NCBI GenBank assembly: GCA_016715945.1
Contig: JADJXJ010000001.1
Location: forward strand, 1,426,001 to 1,490,000
Reading direction: 5' to 3'
DNA length: 64,000 nt
Source: Bacteroidota bacterium
GTDB taxonomy: Bacteria > Bacteroidota > Bacteroidia > Bacteroidales > F082
A model generated the notes under the pieces. The model ran no database searches. It worked only from the letters and a program-made list of their open reading frames with translations, and was not told where the DNA came from. Below, piece by piece: positions 1 through 7,977 of this stretch; the stretch's first letter is position 1; each line of letters opens with the position of its first letter. The position numbers and the translations under genes are program-made.

Positions 1-1
1 T

Positions 2-181
2 ACCGGATTCACAGGCACCATGGCCTGGGCCGACCCCGAAAACCGCCTGGTGTTCGTCTTTCTTTCCAACCGTGTGTATCCCGATGCCGGCGACAACACC
101 CTGGCCAGGCTGGGTATCCGCCCAAAGATCCACGAAATCCTCTATCAGGCCATCTCCACTCAAACCGCCAGCAACAACTGA
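2..181 (+). CDS. C-terminal end of a beta-lactamase-family serine hydrolase (partial)
   Basis: Only the last 59 codons lie in the window; the gene enters from the left and ends with TGA at 179-181. The peptide contains TGFTGT, then WADPENRLVFVFLSNRVYP, which is typical of the C-terminal KTG-like box and last strand of class C beta-lactamase/penicillin-binding hydrolases. In Bacteroidota the same ending is found in proteins that fuse a family 3 beta-N-acetylhexosaminidase to a serine hydrolase, a peptidoglycan-recycling type; whether this one has the glycosidase half cannot be seen. The stop lies 1 base before the ATG of the next gene, so the two are probably co-transcribed. The family is fairly certain, the substrate unknown. 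Confidence 0.6.
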   Translation, partial: TGFTGTMAWADPENRLVFVFLSNRVYPDAGDNTLARLGIRPKIHEILYQAISTQTASNN

Positions 182-182
182 T

Positions 183-1121
183 ATGCACACGCACAGCAGC
201 CATACACCTCACGATCGCCAAAAGCGCAACCTGCTGCTCACCGTTGTGCTCAACATGGGCATTGCATTTGCCGAACTTGCCGGTGGACTCCTGTCGAACA
301 GCCTGGCCCTTATTTCGGATGCCATCCATAACCTTGGCGACGGACTCGCGCTGCTAATTACTTACATTACGCTGATAATCAGCACTAAACCCGCAACCAC
401 ACAGCGCACCTTCGGCTACAAGCGCATTCAGATCATGGCAGCGCTGTTCAATGCTGTTGCCCTGGTGCTCATCTGCCTGTTTCTGATTCGCGAAGCCTGG
501 TACCGCTTTACACAACCCGAAGAAGTGAGAGGCATCAGCATGCTCGTGGTTGCTGTTGTGGGGCTGCTGGCCAACATGGCAGGCGTTTGGCTGCTTCGCG
601 GTTTTCACAGGAAAAACCTCAACATCCGGGCAGCATACCTGCACCTGATCGGCGACACACTTTCAAGCATTGCCGTCATTGCAGGAAGCATACTGATCAT
701 CTTCAAGGGTTGGCACTGGGTTGACCCGTTGGTTACTTTCATCATTTCTGGCTATATCCTCAAAGAAACCTGGCAGGTGTTGGCCGAGTCGTTTGGCATC
801 CTGATGCAGGATGCACCTAAAGATACCAAAGTCGAAGAAATCGCCGGAAGCATGATGCAAATCAAGGGAATAAAAAACATTCATCATATTCACCTCTGGC
901 GGCTCACCGACAACGAAACGCATCTTGAGGCCCACCTGGAAATGGAAGAAGACCTGCCGCTGAGCAAAGTGCAGGTACATATGGACGAAGCTTCCGCCAT
1001 GCTGGCTTCCCGTTTCGGTATATCCCACATCACCCTGCAACCCGAGCTTCGGCGCTGTGCCGACCACAACCTCATCGCCGGATACAATTGCAATCACAAT
1101 AACCACAACATAAACAAATGA
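183..1121 (+). CDS. CDF-family cation efflux transporter (zinc-type)
   Basis: 312-residue inner-membrane antiporter of the cation diffusion facilitator family, predicted to export Zn2+ or a similar divalent metal in exchange for protons. The second membrane helix carries SDAIHNLGD (Asp46, His49, Asp53) and the fifth carries HLIGD, the HxxxD pairs that form the transport site in ZitB/CzcD-type proteins. A His-rich N-terminus (MHTHSSHTPH) and a Cys/His-rich tail (CNHNNHN) could bind metal. The C-terminal cytoplasmic domain, about residues 210-290, holds the usual HHIHLW stretch. The reading frame is open upstream to 72, but the ATG at 183 starts just after the previous stop and gives the family's normal length. 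The stop overlaps the next start by 4 bp (ATGA). Metal specificity is inferred. Confidence 0.88.
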   Translation: MHTHSSHTPHDRQKRNLLLTVVLNMGIAFAELAGGLLSNSLALISDAIHNLGDGLALLITYITLIISTKPATTQRTFGYKRIQIMAALFNAVALVLICLFLIREAWYRFTQPEEVRGISMLVVAVVGLLANMAGVWLLRGFHRKNLNIRAAYLHLIGDTLSSIAVIAGSILIIFKGWHWVDPLVTFIISGYILKETWQVLAESFGILMQDAPKDTKVEEIAGSMMQIKGIKNIHHIHLWRLTDNETHLEAHLEMEEDLPLSKVQVHMDEASAMLASRFGISHITLQPELRRCADHNLIAGYNCNHNNHNINK

Positions 1122-1942
1122 AAAAGAGCGTCTTACTTTGGATTATCGCATTTTTCCTGATGGCAGCCATGGCCGTCTGGCAGCGCTCCACCGGCCCCAC
1201 CTATCCCGTGCGCGGCAGCATCGAACTCAAGGGCGAACGGATTAAGTACCGGCTCATACGCAGCCACAACACCGGACAGGATGCCATGGTCGAAATCAAA
1301 GTACCGGATGGCATTTATGCCAACTTCCGTTACAAGCGATACAAGAGTTTCGACGACTGGACCACCCTCGAGGTGCATCCCGATAATGGCCTGCTGCGCT
1401 TTGCCATTCCCGAGCAGCCTGCAGCCGGAAAAGTTGAATATCAGATCGCTCTGATGGCCGATGGCAAGGCCTATCCGCTGACCCCCGATCCGGTTATCAT
1501 CCGTTTCAAAGGTCCGGTGCCAGGCTTTGTGCTCATTCCACATGTGTTCTTTATGTTCTTTGCCATGGTCTTTGGTATGCGTACGGGCCTGGAGGTGCTG
1601 GCCGGACAAAAAAACGCCGCCAGACTAAGCCTGTACACCTTACTGCTGTTCGCTGCGGGCGGATTAATCCTTGGTCCGATTGTGCAGAAATATGCCTTTG
1701 ATGCCTATTGGACAGGTTGGCCATGGGGTACCGACCTCACCGACAACAAAACCGCAGTGTCTTTCCTCTTGTGGCTGGTGGCCTGGCTTGTGCTCCGCAA
1801 AAAACCTGAGAACAAAACCTGGCCCATTGCAGCTGCCATCGTGATGATTGCCATCTACCTCATCCCGCACAGCATGCTCGGCAGCGAAATAGACCACACC
1901 AAATCCGAACAAAATCAGGTTCAAACCGAGATCACACAATGA
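1118..1942 (+). CDS. Unknown membrane protein between a CDF exporter and a rhomboid
   Basis: 274 residues; no family recognised. The sequence shows an N-terminal hydrophobic segment (about 5-21), a soluble and probably extracytoplasmic region of about 110 residues rich in beta-type sequence, then about four hydrophobic segments (about 137-155, 172-190, 213-227, 235-250) and a polar tail. The phrase GPVPGFVLIPHVFFMFFAM leads into the second helix. It overlaps both neighbours by 4 bp (ATGA at 1118-1121 and 1939-1942), so it is translated with the CDF transporter and the rhomboid protease. The shared operon suggests a role in the inner membrane, possibly metal or protein homeostasis, but that is only context. 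Confidence 0.75.
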   Translation: MKKSVLLWIIAFFLMAAMAVWQRSTGPTYPVRGSIELKGERIKYRLIRSHNTGQDAMVEIKVPDGIYANFRYKRYKSFDDWTTLEVHPDNGLLRFAIPEQPAAGKVEYQIALMADGKAYPLTPDPVIIRFKGPVPGFVLIPHVFFMFFAMVFGMRTGLEVLAGQKNAARLSLYTLLLFAAGGLILGPIVQKYAFDAYWTGWPWGTDLTDNKTAVSFLLWLVAWLVLRKKPENKTWPIAAAIVMIAIYLIPHSMLGSEIDHTKSEQNQVQTEITQ

Positions 1943-2544
1943 CAATCATCATCATCCTGATCACTGTGGTGGTTTCGCTGGCGGCTTTCAGCAACGAAAC
2001 CCTGTTCAACCGGCTGATGTTCAATGCCTGGCTGATCAACGAGCGCCGGCAATGGTGGCGTTTTGTCACATACGCCTTATTGCATTCCGGGTGGGTACAC
2101 CTGTTTGTCAATATGTTCGTACTTTATTCCTTCGGCAGGGTGGCCGAGTCGGCTTTTCTGATGTGGTTTGGCAGCCCCAAAGGCTATCTCAACTACTTCC
2201 TGCTCTACCTGGGCGGCGTGCTTTTTGCCAATGTATTGGATTACGGCCGCCACAAAGACAATCCATATTATAATGCCGTTGGGGCGTCCGGAGCGGTGGC
2301 AGCTGTGCTCTTTTCGGCCATCCTGATTGTCCCCGGCTCCACCCTGATCATTTTTCCAATTCCTATCCCGTTGCCGGCCTGGCTTTTCGGCATCCTGTAT
2401 CTGGTCTATTCGGTGTATATGGGACAGCGCGCAAGCGACAACATTGGTCACTATGCCCACTTTGCCGGAGCTATCTTCGGGCTTGTGTTTACCCTGATCC
2501 TTAGGCCTGAGGTACTCAACAACATCCTTGGAGTCTTTATGTAA
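1939..2544 (+). CDS. Rhomboid-family intramembrane serine protease
   Basis: 201-residue polytopic membrane protein predicted to cut substrate helices within the lipid bilayer. Helix 2 holds HSGWVHLFVNM (His49, His54, Asn58), matching the conserved His/Asn oxyanion motif. GASGA at 115-119 supplies the catalytic Ser117, and HYAHFAGAIFG supplies the partner His174. The small six-helix core without extra domains is the common bacterial form. The start overlaps the previous stop by 4 bp, and a bidirectional terminator follows directly. Substrates cannot be predicted from sequence. Confidence 0.9.
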   Translation: MTIIIILITVVVSLAAFSNETLFNRLMFNAWLINERRQWWRFVTYALLHSGWVHLFVNMFVLYSFGRVAESAFLMWFGSPKGYLNYFLLYLGGVLFANVLDYGRHKDNPYYNAVGASGAVAAVLFSAILIVPGSTLIIFPIPIPLPAWLFGILYLVYSVYMGQRASDNIGHYAHFAGAIFGLVFTLILRPEVLNNILGVFM

Positions 2545-2574
2545 AAAAACCGGGCGATCCCCGGTTCTTTTTAA
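2543..2574. terminator. Bidirectional terminator between convergent genes
   Basis: AACCGGG and CCCGGTT form a stem around CGATC, with an A-run on the left and a T-run on the right. It separates the convergent rhomboid and yqgE genes and would work in both directions. Confidence 0.75.
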
Positions 2575-3152
2575 TTCAGCTGTGGGTCAACGGGAAACTT
2601 CCGCCAAAGGTCGTAGGCTGGTCCCATCCGTTGCAGAAAGTGTTGCCACATGCGCTCGGGTTTAATCTGAATGAGCGAGCGGGCTGTGGCATCCGACACC
2701 ACCCACGAATTGCGCCGGAGCTCATCCTCCAGCTGCCCCGGACCCCAACCTGAGTAGCCCAGATAAAACCTCACCTGATTTTGACCAACCAACCCGAGGG
2801 TCATCATTTCCTTGATGGTGTCCAGGTCGCCGCCCCAGTACAATCCACGTAGCACCTCCACACTGTCGGGCACCTCATGGCCAAGCGTGTGCAAAAAATA
2901 TACATTATCGGTCTGCACAGGCCCGCCATGCATCACCACAGATGGAAACTCCGGCAGGTCGCTCACAATATCATTCAGCATGAGGCCGGAGGGCTTGTTC
3001 ATCACCAATCCGAACGAACCTTCGTCGGAATGTTCAATGAGCAAAACGACCGAACGGCCAAAATAAAATTCATCCAGTAAAGGCTCGGCAATGAGCACCC
3101 TTCCCCCTCTGGGTTTCAGGTCATTGCTCTTTATTTTGATCAGCTTTTGCAT
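2571..3152 (-). CDS. YqgE/AlgH family protein
   Basis: 193-residue cytoplasmic protein of the YqgE/AlgH family, whose biochemical role is not settled. Recognisable segments are RGGRVLIAEPLLDEFYFGRS near the start, then the VVLLIEHSDEGSFGLVMNKPSG block and the later GYSGWGPGQLEDE block, in the usual order. An in-frame ATG lies 13 codons further upstream, but the ATG at 3152 places the start at the conserved LIKIKSND region. The gene is read divergently from murL across 79 bp. A possible minus-strand -7 box lies only about 15 bp before this ATG, implying a very short leader. Confidence 0.88.
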   Translation of the reverse strand: MQKLIKIKSNDLKPRGGRVLIAEPLLDEFYFGRSVVLLIEHSDEGSFGLVMNKPSGLMLNDIVSDLPEFPSVVMHGGPVQTDNVYFLHTLGHEVPDSVEVLRGLYWGGDLDTIKEMMTLGLVGQNQVRFYLGYSGWGPGQLEDELRRNSWVVSDATARSLIQIKPERMWQHFLQRMGPAYDLWRKFPVDPQLN

Positions 3153-3166
3153 ATGTCCAAATATAA

Positions 3167-3174
3167 CAAAGTTA
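3167..3174 (-). promoter_or_regulatory. Possible -7 box for yqgE
   Basis: On the minus strand this reads TAACTTTG, matching the Bacteroidota -7 consensus TAnnTTTG. A second match (TATATTTG) overlaps the region at 3158-3165. No clear -33 TTG was found at 19-21 bp. Confidence 0.3.
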
Positions 3175-3196
3175 TCGCACTTCGGTTGCATTTACC

Positions 3197-3205
3197 TACT
3201 TTTGC
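3197..3205 (+). promoter_or_regulatory. Possible -7 box for the murL-murD2 operon
   Basis: TACTTTTGC matches TAnnTTTGC, 26 bp before the murL ATG at 3232. No convincing TTG lies 19-21 bp upstream. Confidence 0.4.
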
Positions 3206-3231
3206 CGCATCAAAAAACGTACCAATACCAC

Positions 3232-4593
3232 ATGGCATCAGGGCGACAGGCCGAATACGAGCTTTTCAGGGGCCAGTACACTTTTTTTGAATACGAAAGC
3301 TATAACTACAGATGGGCGCCCGAAGGCCTGCACATAAGTTTCAGCTTCAACCTTGCCGGCAAGTATCAATTCTCCCCAGGTCTGATTTTCCATAAACACC
3401 ATACATTCAGAGATTTAAGCACGGACCTGCTGGAAAACCTGGTGTTCAATCTGGGGATGATCGAACTGATCAGCTATTGGAAAGCAGCCTGCCCACCCAG
3501 GCTTATCGTGCGGCCCCACAGCCTGAGTAGGGAACAGATTGAATTCTGGAAATCAGTCTATTGGAATGGATTGGGGGAATTTTTTCATGTCAATGGCATA
3601 AGGCCCGATGAGGAAAACTTTGTCAGCATCGAAGCCGGACATGGCAAACCCACAAAACCGGCAAGCCACAGCACCTCCGAAATGAGGGTACTCGTTCCCA
3701 TAGGGGGCGGCAAAGATTCGGCCGTGAGCCTCGAATTGCTCCGAAACACCGGCTTTGAGACCATCCCACTTATGCTCAATGCAAATCCTGCCATGACGCG
3801 CACCTTACAGGCTGCCGGCATTCCGCCCGAAAATGGCCTGCACATCTCCCGTAAGCTTGACCCGCAACTGCTCGAACTCAATGCGCAGGGTTTCCTGAAC
3901 GGACACACCCCTTTTTCGGCCTTGCTCGCATTCGTAACTACCTGTGCTGCAGCTTTATCAGGAGCACGACACATTGCCCTCTCCAACGAATCGAGCGCCA
4001 ACGAAGCTACCATACCCGGCACCCACATCAACCACCAATACAGCAAATCCTTACACTTCGAAACAGCTTTCCGGAAATATCTTCACACCTTCATCACACC
4101 CGATATCAACTATTTCAGCCTGCTTCGCCCGCTCAACGAACTGCAGATAGCATGGCTTTTCAGCAGGATGCCACACTACCACAGCGCTTTCAGGAGCTGC
4201 AATGTGGGAAGCAAAACCGATAGCTGGTGCGGCCAATGTCCCAAATGCCTGTTCACCGCAACCATTCTTGCCCCGTTTTTGCACCCCAACGAACTGACCC
4301 GCATTTTTGGCAAGGACATCCTTTCCGACCTTCAGCTGATGCCTGTGCTCGAATCGCTGGCCGGACTTACCGATGAAAAACCATTTGAGTGCGTGGGTAC
4401 CACCAACGAAGTGCAGGCCGCCATTGATTACCTGATCAGAAGAAACCACAACCCAACAAACGATCTGCCCAAAGCACTCAAAAACAGATTCTTACCTCAG
4501 AAAGATCTGCATGCCCTTTTGGGCCAGTTCGACGAAAACCACCACCTGGAACCCGAGTTTGAATCCATCTTACGGAACTGTCTGAATGACTGA
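3232..4593 (+). CDS. murL: MurL-type UDP-MurNAc-L-Ala-L-Glu epimerase
   Basis: 453 residues. MurL, described in Xanthomonas, uses ATP to invert the glutamate of UDP-MurNAc-L-Ala-L-Glu, giving the D-Glu form needed for peptidoglycan without glutamate racemase. Visible features: VPIGGGKDS at about 155-163, a PP-loop ATP motif of the adenylating type; LNGHTPFSA and SNESSANEA at about 251; NHQYSKS at about 267; and CGQCPKC at about 333, preceded by SCN. This run of motifs and the length match the family as I know it. The ATG at 3232 is preferred to an in-frame start at 3091, which would overlap the divergent yqgE gene. The gene overlaps the next one by 8 bp, and that neighbour is the matching ligase, which strongly supports the call. 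Confidence 0.82.
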   Translation: MASGRQAEYELFRGQYTFFEYESYNYRWAPEGLHISFSFNLAGKYQFSPGLIFHKHHTFRDLSTDLLENLVFNLGMIELISYWKAACPPRLIVRPHSLSREQIEFWKSVYWNGLGEFFHVNGIRPDEENFVSIEAGHGKPTKPASHSTSEMRVLVPIGGGKDSAVSLELLRNTGFETIPLMLNANPAMTRTLQAAGIPPENGLHISRKLDPQLLELNAQGFLNGHTPFSALLAFVTTCAAALSGARHIALSNESSANEATIPGTHINHQYSKSLHFETAFRKYLHTFITPDINYFSLLRPLNELQIAWLFSRMPHYHSAFRSCNVGSKTDSWCGQCPKCLFTATILAPFLHPNELTRIFGKDILSDLQLMPVLESLAGLTDEKPFECVGTTNEVQAAIDYLIRRNHNPTNDLPKALKNRFLPQKDLHALLGQFDENHHLEPEFESILRNCLND

Positions 4594-5887
4594 AACAATT
4601 ATCCGCCGCCTCGAAAACCGCCACATCCTCATCCTCGGGTTCGGCCGCGAGGGAAGGTCAACCCTCAGCTTTCTCATTAATCAGCAAATCCCCTGCCAGG
4701 TTAGCATTGCCGACAGGCAAACACCTGATCCTGAAACACTTGAATACCTAAGAAACAAACAAATCAACTGCCATTTCGGGCCTGATTATCTGATGTTTGA
4801 GCAGGATTTCGACCTGGTGATCAAAACCCCAGGCATTCCCACAAGCCTGATTCCTCAGAAGCTGATACCAAAACTAAGTTCGCAAACCGATCTGTTCCTC
4901 GAGGCCTTCGGACCACAAACCATCGGCATCACCGGCACCAAGGGCAAAAGCACGACAAGCTCGCTGATTCATCACCTCCTCAAAACCAATGGCAAACCTG
5001 CACTGCTTACAGGAAACATCGGCATCCCCTGTTTCGATATTATTTCACATATCACACCTGGAACCCAGATAGTCTTCGAACTTTCGGCCCACCAGCTCGA
5101 GCATGTGCACAATTCACCTCATATCGGTCTGTTGCTCAACATATTTGCCGAGCACCTGGATCATTTTGGCAGTTTTGAAAACTACGCCCGGGCCAAACTG
5201 AATCTCCTGGCTTTCATGACTGGAGAGGATGTGGCTATATTACCTTCCGGACTGGAAAACCTTATCGGCCCACAATTCAGTGCACAAACCCACTTTTACG
5301 ATAAGCTTGCGTTCGAACTTCCTGCACTTCGACTGAAAGGAGCACATTTTGGCGACCTGGCACGCGCTGCATTGCTGGCTGTGCAAGCTGTTGGAATGGA
5401 AATGGCGACTGCTTCGGGCGCACTCACAAGCTTTGCCCCCCTGCCCCACCGGCTCGAACCCATCGGACCGGTGGATGAGGTGCTTTTTGTTAACGACAGC
5501 ATAGCCACCATACCCGAAGCTACTCAGGCCGCATTAAAGACATACACACCTGATTTCCTGATACTTGGCGGATTCGACAGGGGAATCGACTACCAATTGA
5601 TAGCCGAAACCCTCAAGACGCACAAGGTCGGGCATGTGCTGGTGATGGGTGCCGCAGGCAGGCGCATGGGGCAGCTCATTCAACAGGCACTTCCGGATCA
5701 GCATCTGCATGAAGTCGAAAATCTCGACCAGGCATTCGAACTCATCGCATCGCTTGCCAGGCCCGGACAGCTTGTGCTGCTGTCGCCGGCTGCTGCCAGC
5801 TACGATCAGTTTAAAAACTTCGAGCACCGCGGGCAGCGATTCTGCGAACTGGCACGCCGGTTTAAAAGAAAAAACCCCGGAGGCTGA
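4586..5887 (+). CDS. murD2: MurD2-type UDP-MurNAc-L-Ala--L-glutamate ligase
   Basis: 433-residue cytoplasmic Mur ligase. The N-terminal Rossmann-like domain opens with ILILGFGREGRST, as in MurD. The central ATPase domain carries GITGTKGKSTTSS (about 114-126) and the DHFGSFENYARAK segment. The C-terminal domain contains FVNDSIATIPEA and LILGGFDRGIDY. Its placement 8 bp inside the end of murL matches the two-gene unit in which MurD2 adds L-Glu rather than D-Glu to UDP-MurNAc-L-Ala before MurL epimerises it. Sequence alone cannot prove L-Glu preference; if murL were ignored this would be called murD. The last codons lie within a hairpin that terminates the opposing bTHX gene. Confidence 0.78.
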   Translation: MTETIIRRLENRHILILGFGREGRSTLSFLINQQIPCQVSIADRQTPDPETLEYLRNKQINCHFGPDYLMFEQDFDLVIKTPGIPTSLIPQKLIPKLSSQTDLFLEAFGPQTIGITGTKGKSTTSSLIHHLLKTNGKPALLTGNIGIPCFDIISHITPGTQIVFELSAHQLEHVHNSPHIGLLLNIFAEHLDHFGSFENYARAKLNLLAFMTGEDVAILPSGLENLIGPQFSAQTHFYDKLAFELPALRLKGAHFGDLARAALLAVQAVGMEMATASGALTSFAPLPHRLEPIGPVDEVLFVNDSIATIPEATQAALKTYTPDFLILGGFDRGIDYQLIAETLKTHKVGHVLVMGAAGRRMGQLIQQALPDQHLHEVENLDQAFELIASLARPGQLVLLSPAAASYDQFKNFEHRGQRFCELARRFKRKNPGG

Positions 5888-5899
5888 GCCTGCGGGGTT
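5864..5899 (-). terminator. Terminator of the bTHX gene, inside the murD2 3' end
   Basis: AACCCCG and CGGGGTT pair around AGGCTGAGCCT. On the minus strand the hairpin is followed by a run TTTTTTCTTTT, so it terminates the leftward bTHX transcript. It overlaps the final codons and stop of murD2. Confidence 0.7.
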
Positions 5900-5919
5900 A
5901 GAAACTGTTTTGGGCAATA

Positions 5920-6060
5920 TTACTTCTTGTCCTTAGCTGCAGCCTTATCGGCTACTTTTGGTGCCTCGGTCAGAGCAGGCTTTTTACGCCGCGGACGCGA
6001 AACGCCATACGTACCGAGAATAATCTTGCCACGCTTGCTTTTCTTGTCGCCTTTACCCAT
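5920..6060 (-). CDS. 30S ribosomal protein bTHX
   Basis: 46-residue, very basic protein. It begins MGKGDKKSKRGKIILGTYG and continues SRPRRKK, the signature of the small ribosomal protein THX, which sits at the top of the 30S head. Family members are often about 26 residues; this one has an extra 18-residue Lys/Ala-rich tail ending AAKDKK. The start ATG (5 bases into a poly-purine stretch on the minus strand) is the only possible start. A -7 box TAATTTTGC lies about 30 bp upstream and a terminator follows about 20 bp after the stop, so it forms its own short transcript. The gene is short enough to be missed by ordinary ORF length cut-offs. Confidence 0.85.
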   Translation of the reverse strand: MGKGDKKSKRGKIILGTYGVSRPRRKKPALTEAPKVADKAAAKDKK

Positions 6061-6090
6061 GTTTTTAGTTTTTTGGTGTGAAAAAGGACT

Positions 6091-6099
6091 GCAAAATTA
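6091..6099 (-). promoter_or_regulatory. -7 box for bTHX
   Basis: Minus strand reads TAATTTTGC, a full match to TAnnTTTGC, about 31 bp before the bTHX start. No clear -33 element was seen. Confidence 0.45.
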
Positions 6100-6126
6100 C
6101 AAATTCCCAGGTTTTTACAGATCAGG

Positions 6127-7035
6127 TCACGGTGGACTTTTGGGCAGGCCCTGCCGCGGCCTGGCAGGCAATTTTGGCAGCCCGGGCGCCTCATCCTCCT
6201 GTTTTATGGCATCGGCACCCCCCATCAGAACGTTCAACATCTCTTCCACCCCCGCCCTACGGTAGTCAGCCGGAGGCAGAAACACCTCCCCACGCATCCC
6301 GGTTTGCCGCACCATGCTCACTTCTACCACACTGCCCCCCAGGCTGTTGGGTGCAACCGACCTGACAAGCATCCCTCCGCTCAGCATGGACAGCCACTCA
6401 TCGCTCACCCGGTAGGCAGTGTACAGGTTTGGTTTGCTGAAAAGCCGCATCATCTGATTGAGCCTTTTGAGATCAATGCCCTGCCAGGGTTGGATTTCGC
6501 GGGTAACCCAGATCTCTTCCAACAGCATGGTATCAACCATGAATAAATATTTGTGGCAGAGGTATTCCCCAATGCGCTTTGTACTGTCGGCGGACACAAT
6601 CCTGAAATGCTCAGGCAGCAGACTATCAGGCCTGGACGAACGCATCAGCGCCATGAGCGACTGCATCTCCACACTGGCCTTCTCGCGTTCTTTCTCTGGC
6701 ATCTGGGCTATCATCATCCCGATTTGCAAATCAAGGTGATGAAATAGCGCCGACCCAAGGGTATCGTGGTTTCCTTTCCAGTATATCTTCCGCCGGGGCA
6801 ATATGACAGTAATCTGATTCGAATCAAGATCAAAAATGAAACTGGAGGTCTGATGTTCGATGCGCACCTTGTTGCCCGAAATCATTGTGCTTTGCATTCC
6901 AAAGTTGCCAAAGCGGTCCGACTTCTGCTCCACAATCAGCCAGCCGGCATGCAAATAGCTCTGGCCAGACACAAAAAATACAATTAACCAAAGTAATATC
7001 CTGATGGAGTAAACAGGCAGTCGCCAAATCCTCAT
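6127..7035 (-). CDS. Secreted protein resembling DUF4412 family
   Basis: 302 residues. The N-terminus (MRIWRLPVYSIRILLWLIVFF and onward to SYLHA) is a signal peptide or anchor, so the protein is exported. The mature part begins GWLIVEQKSD and contains alternating strands such as NKVRIEHQTSSFIFDLDSN and QITVILPRRKIYW, resembling DUF4412-type periplasmic proteins of Bacteroidota, which have no assigned function. The C-terminus is Pro-rich (LPKLPARPRQGLPKSPP). The frame is open 13 codons further upstream, but the ATG at 7035 gives the best signal peptide. A -7 match TAATTTTG lies at 7061-7054. It stands alone, with unrelated neighbours on both sides. Confidence 0.7.
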   Translation of the reverse strand: MRIWRLPVYSIRILLWLIVFFVSGQSYLHAGWLIVEQKSDRFGNFGMQSTMISGNKVRIEHQTSSFIFDLDSNQITVILPRRKIYWKGNHDTLGSALFHHLDLQIGMMIAQMPEKEREKASVEMQSLMALMRSSRPDSLLPEHFRIVSADSTKRIGEYLCHKYLFMVDTMLLEEIWVTREIQPWQGIDLKRLNQMMRLFSKPNLYTAYRVSDEWLSMLSGGMLVRSVAPNSLGGSVVEVSMVRQTGMRGEVFLPPADYRRAGVEEMLNVLMGGADAIKQEDEAPGLPKLPARPRQGLPKSPP

Positions 7036-7158
7036 TGCAAGCCTATTTTGGTTCAAAATTAGTAATCCTGCCATTGCAAACTCAGCTTTCAGCGGGATAA
7101 TCGGCTTCTTCGCAACCCTTTCGTGGACAGTATGTTGAAAATATGCCGCTCCACTTGA

Positions 7159-7189
7159 TTGATGATTAAGGAAAATACGCTACTTTTGC
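7159..7189 (+). promoter_or_regulatory. Bacteroidota-type promoter of the TPR membrane protein
   Basis: TTG at 7159-7161, a 19-bp spacer and TACTTTTGC at 7181-7189 fit the TTG/TAnnTTTG consensus. The ATG follows 23 bp later at 7213. Confidence 0.6.
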
Positions 7190-7212
7190 ACCTCTAAAAT
7201 AAAACCGCTGTC

Positions 7213-7899
7213 ATGGTTAAAAACAAAAAAGCTGACACTGGCGACGAAAGACTCGAAGTGGTTGAGGAAGCACTGAGCAGATCGGAGCAATTTATTGAAA
7301 GGAATTCCAAAATCATCACAATTTCCGTTTTGGTGGTTGTCGGCCTGATACTGGCCTACCTCGGTCTGAACCGCTATTTCCTTGAGCCCCGTGAAAAAGA
7401 AGCCCAGAAGCAGATGTTTCAGGCCGAACGTTATTTCGAAATGGACTCGCTGAGCAAGGCCCTGAATGGCGATGGCAACAACCCCGGTTTCCTCGACATT
7501 ATCTCGGATTACGGCATGACCAAAAGCGCCAATCTGGCTCGCTACTATGCAGGCATCAGCTATCTACGTCTGGGCGACTACAACGAAGCAATCAAACAGC
7601 TCGACAAGTTCAAAGGTCGCGATAACATTGTTGCAGGCATGGCCCAGGTTGCCAAAGCCGATGCCATGATGGAGCTCGGACAAACTACCAAAGCTGCCGG
7701 CGCTTACGAAAAAGCTGCCCGCAAATTCGACAACGAACTAGTTGCTCCCATGGCCCTGATGAAAGCCGGACGTGCCTATGAGCTCGACGGAAACAACAAG
7801 AAAGCACTGGAAATGTATGAATTCCTGTTCAAAAACTACCCCAACTCCAACGAAGGTCGCCTGGTAGAAAAATTCATCGCCAAACTTAAAGCATCCTGA
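7213..7899 (+). CDS. Membrane-anchored tetratricopeptide repeat protein
   Basis: 228 residues. A charged N-terminus is followed by one transmembrane helix (about 36-55, IITISVLVVVGLILAYLGL), so the rest is predicted to face the periplasm. The remaining sequence contains several TPR-like helical pairs, for example ARYYAGISYLRLGDYNEAIKQLDK-type and KADAMMELGQTTKAAGAYEKA-type segments. The architecture is like that of YfgM-type proteins, which assist protein export and folding, but repeats alone do not define a partner. The gene is monocistronic: a good promoter precedes it and a strong terminator follows. Confidence 0.8.
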   Translation: MVKNKKADTGDERLEVVEEALSRSEQFIERNSKIITISVLVVVGLILAYLGLNRYFLEPREKEAQKQMFQAERYFEMDSLSKALNGDGNNPGFLDIISDYGMTKSANLARYYAGISYLRLGDYNEAIKQLDKFKGRDNIVAGMAQVAKADAMMELGQTTKAAGAYEKAARKFDNELVAPMALMKAGRAYELDGNNKKALEMYEFLFKNYPNSNEGRLVEKFIAKLKAS

Positions 7900-7921
7900 T
7901 TATCAGCTAAATAACACATAG

Positions 7922-7958
7922 AAACCTGACTGTAGTCTTCAAACAGTCAGGTTTTTTT
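7922..7958 (+). terminator. Rho-independent terminator after the TPR gene
   Basis: AACCTGACTGT pairs with ACAGTCAGGTT across a 9-base loop and is followed by seven T residues. Confidence 0.85.
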
Positions 7959-7977
7959 CTATCCAACATGTCCTGAA

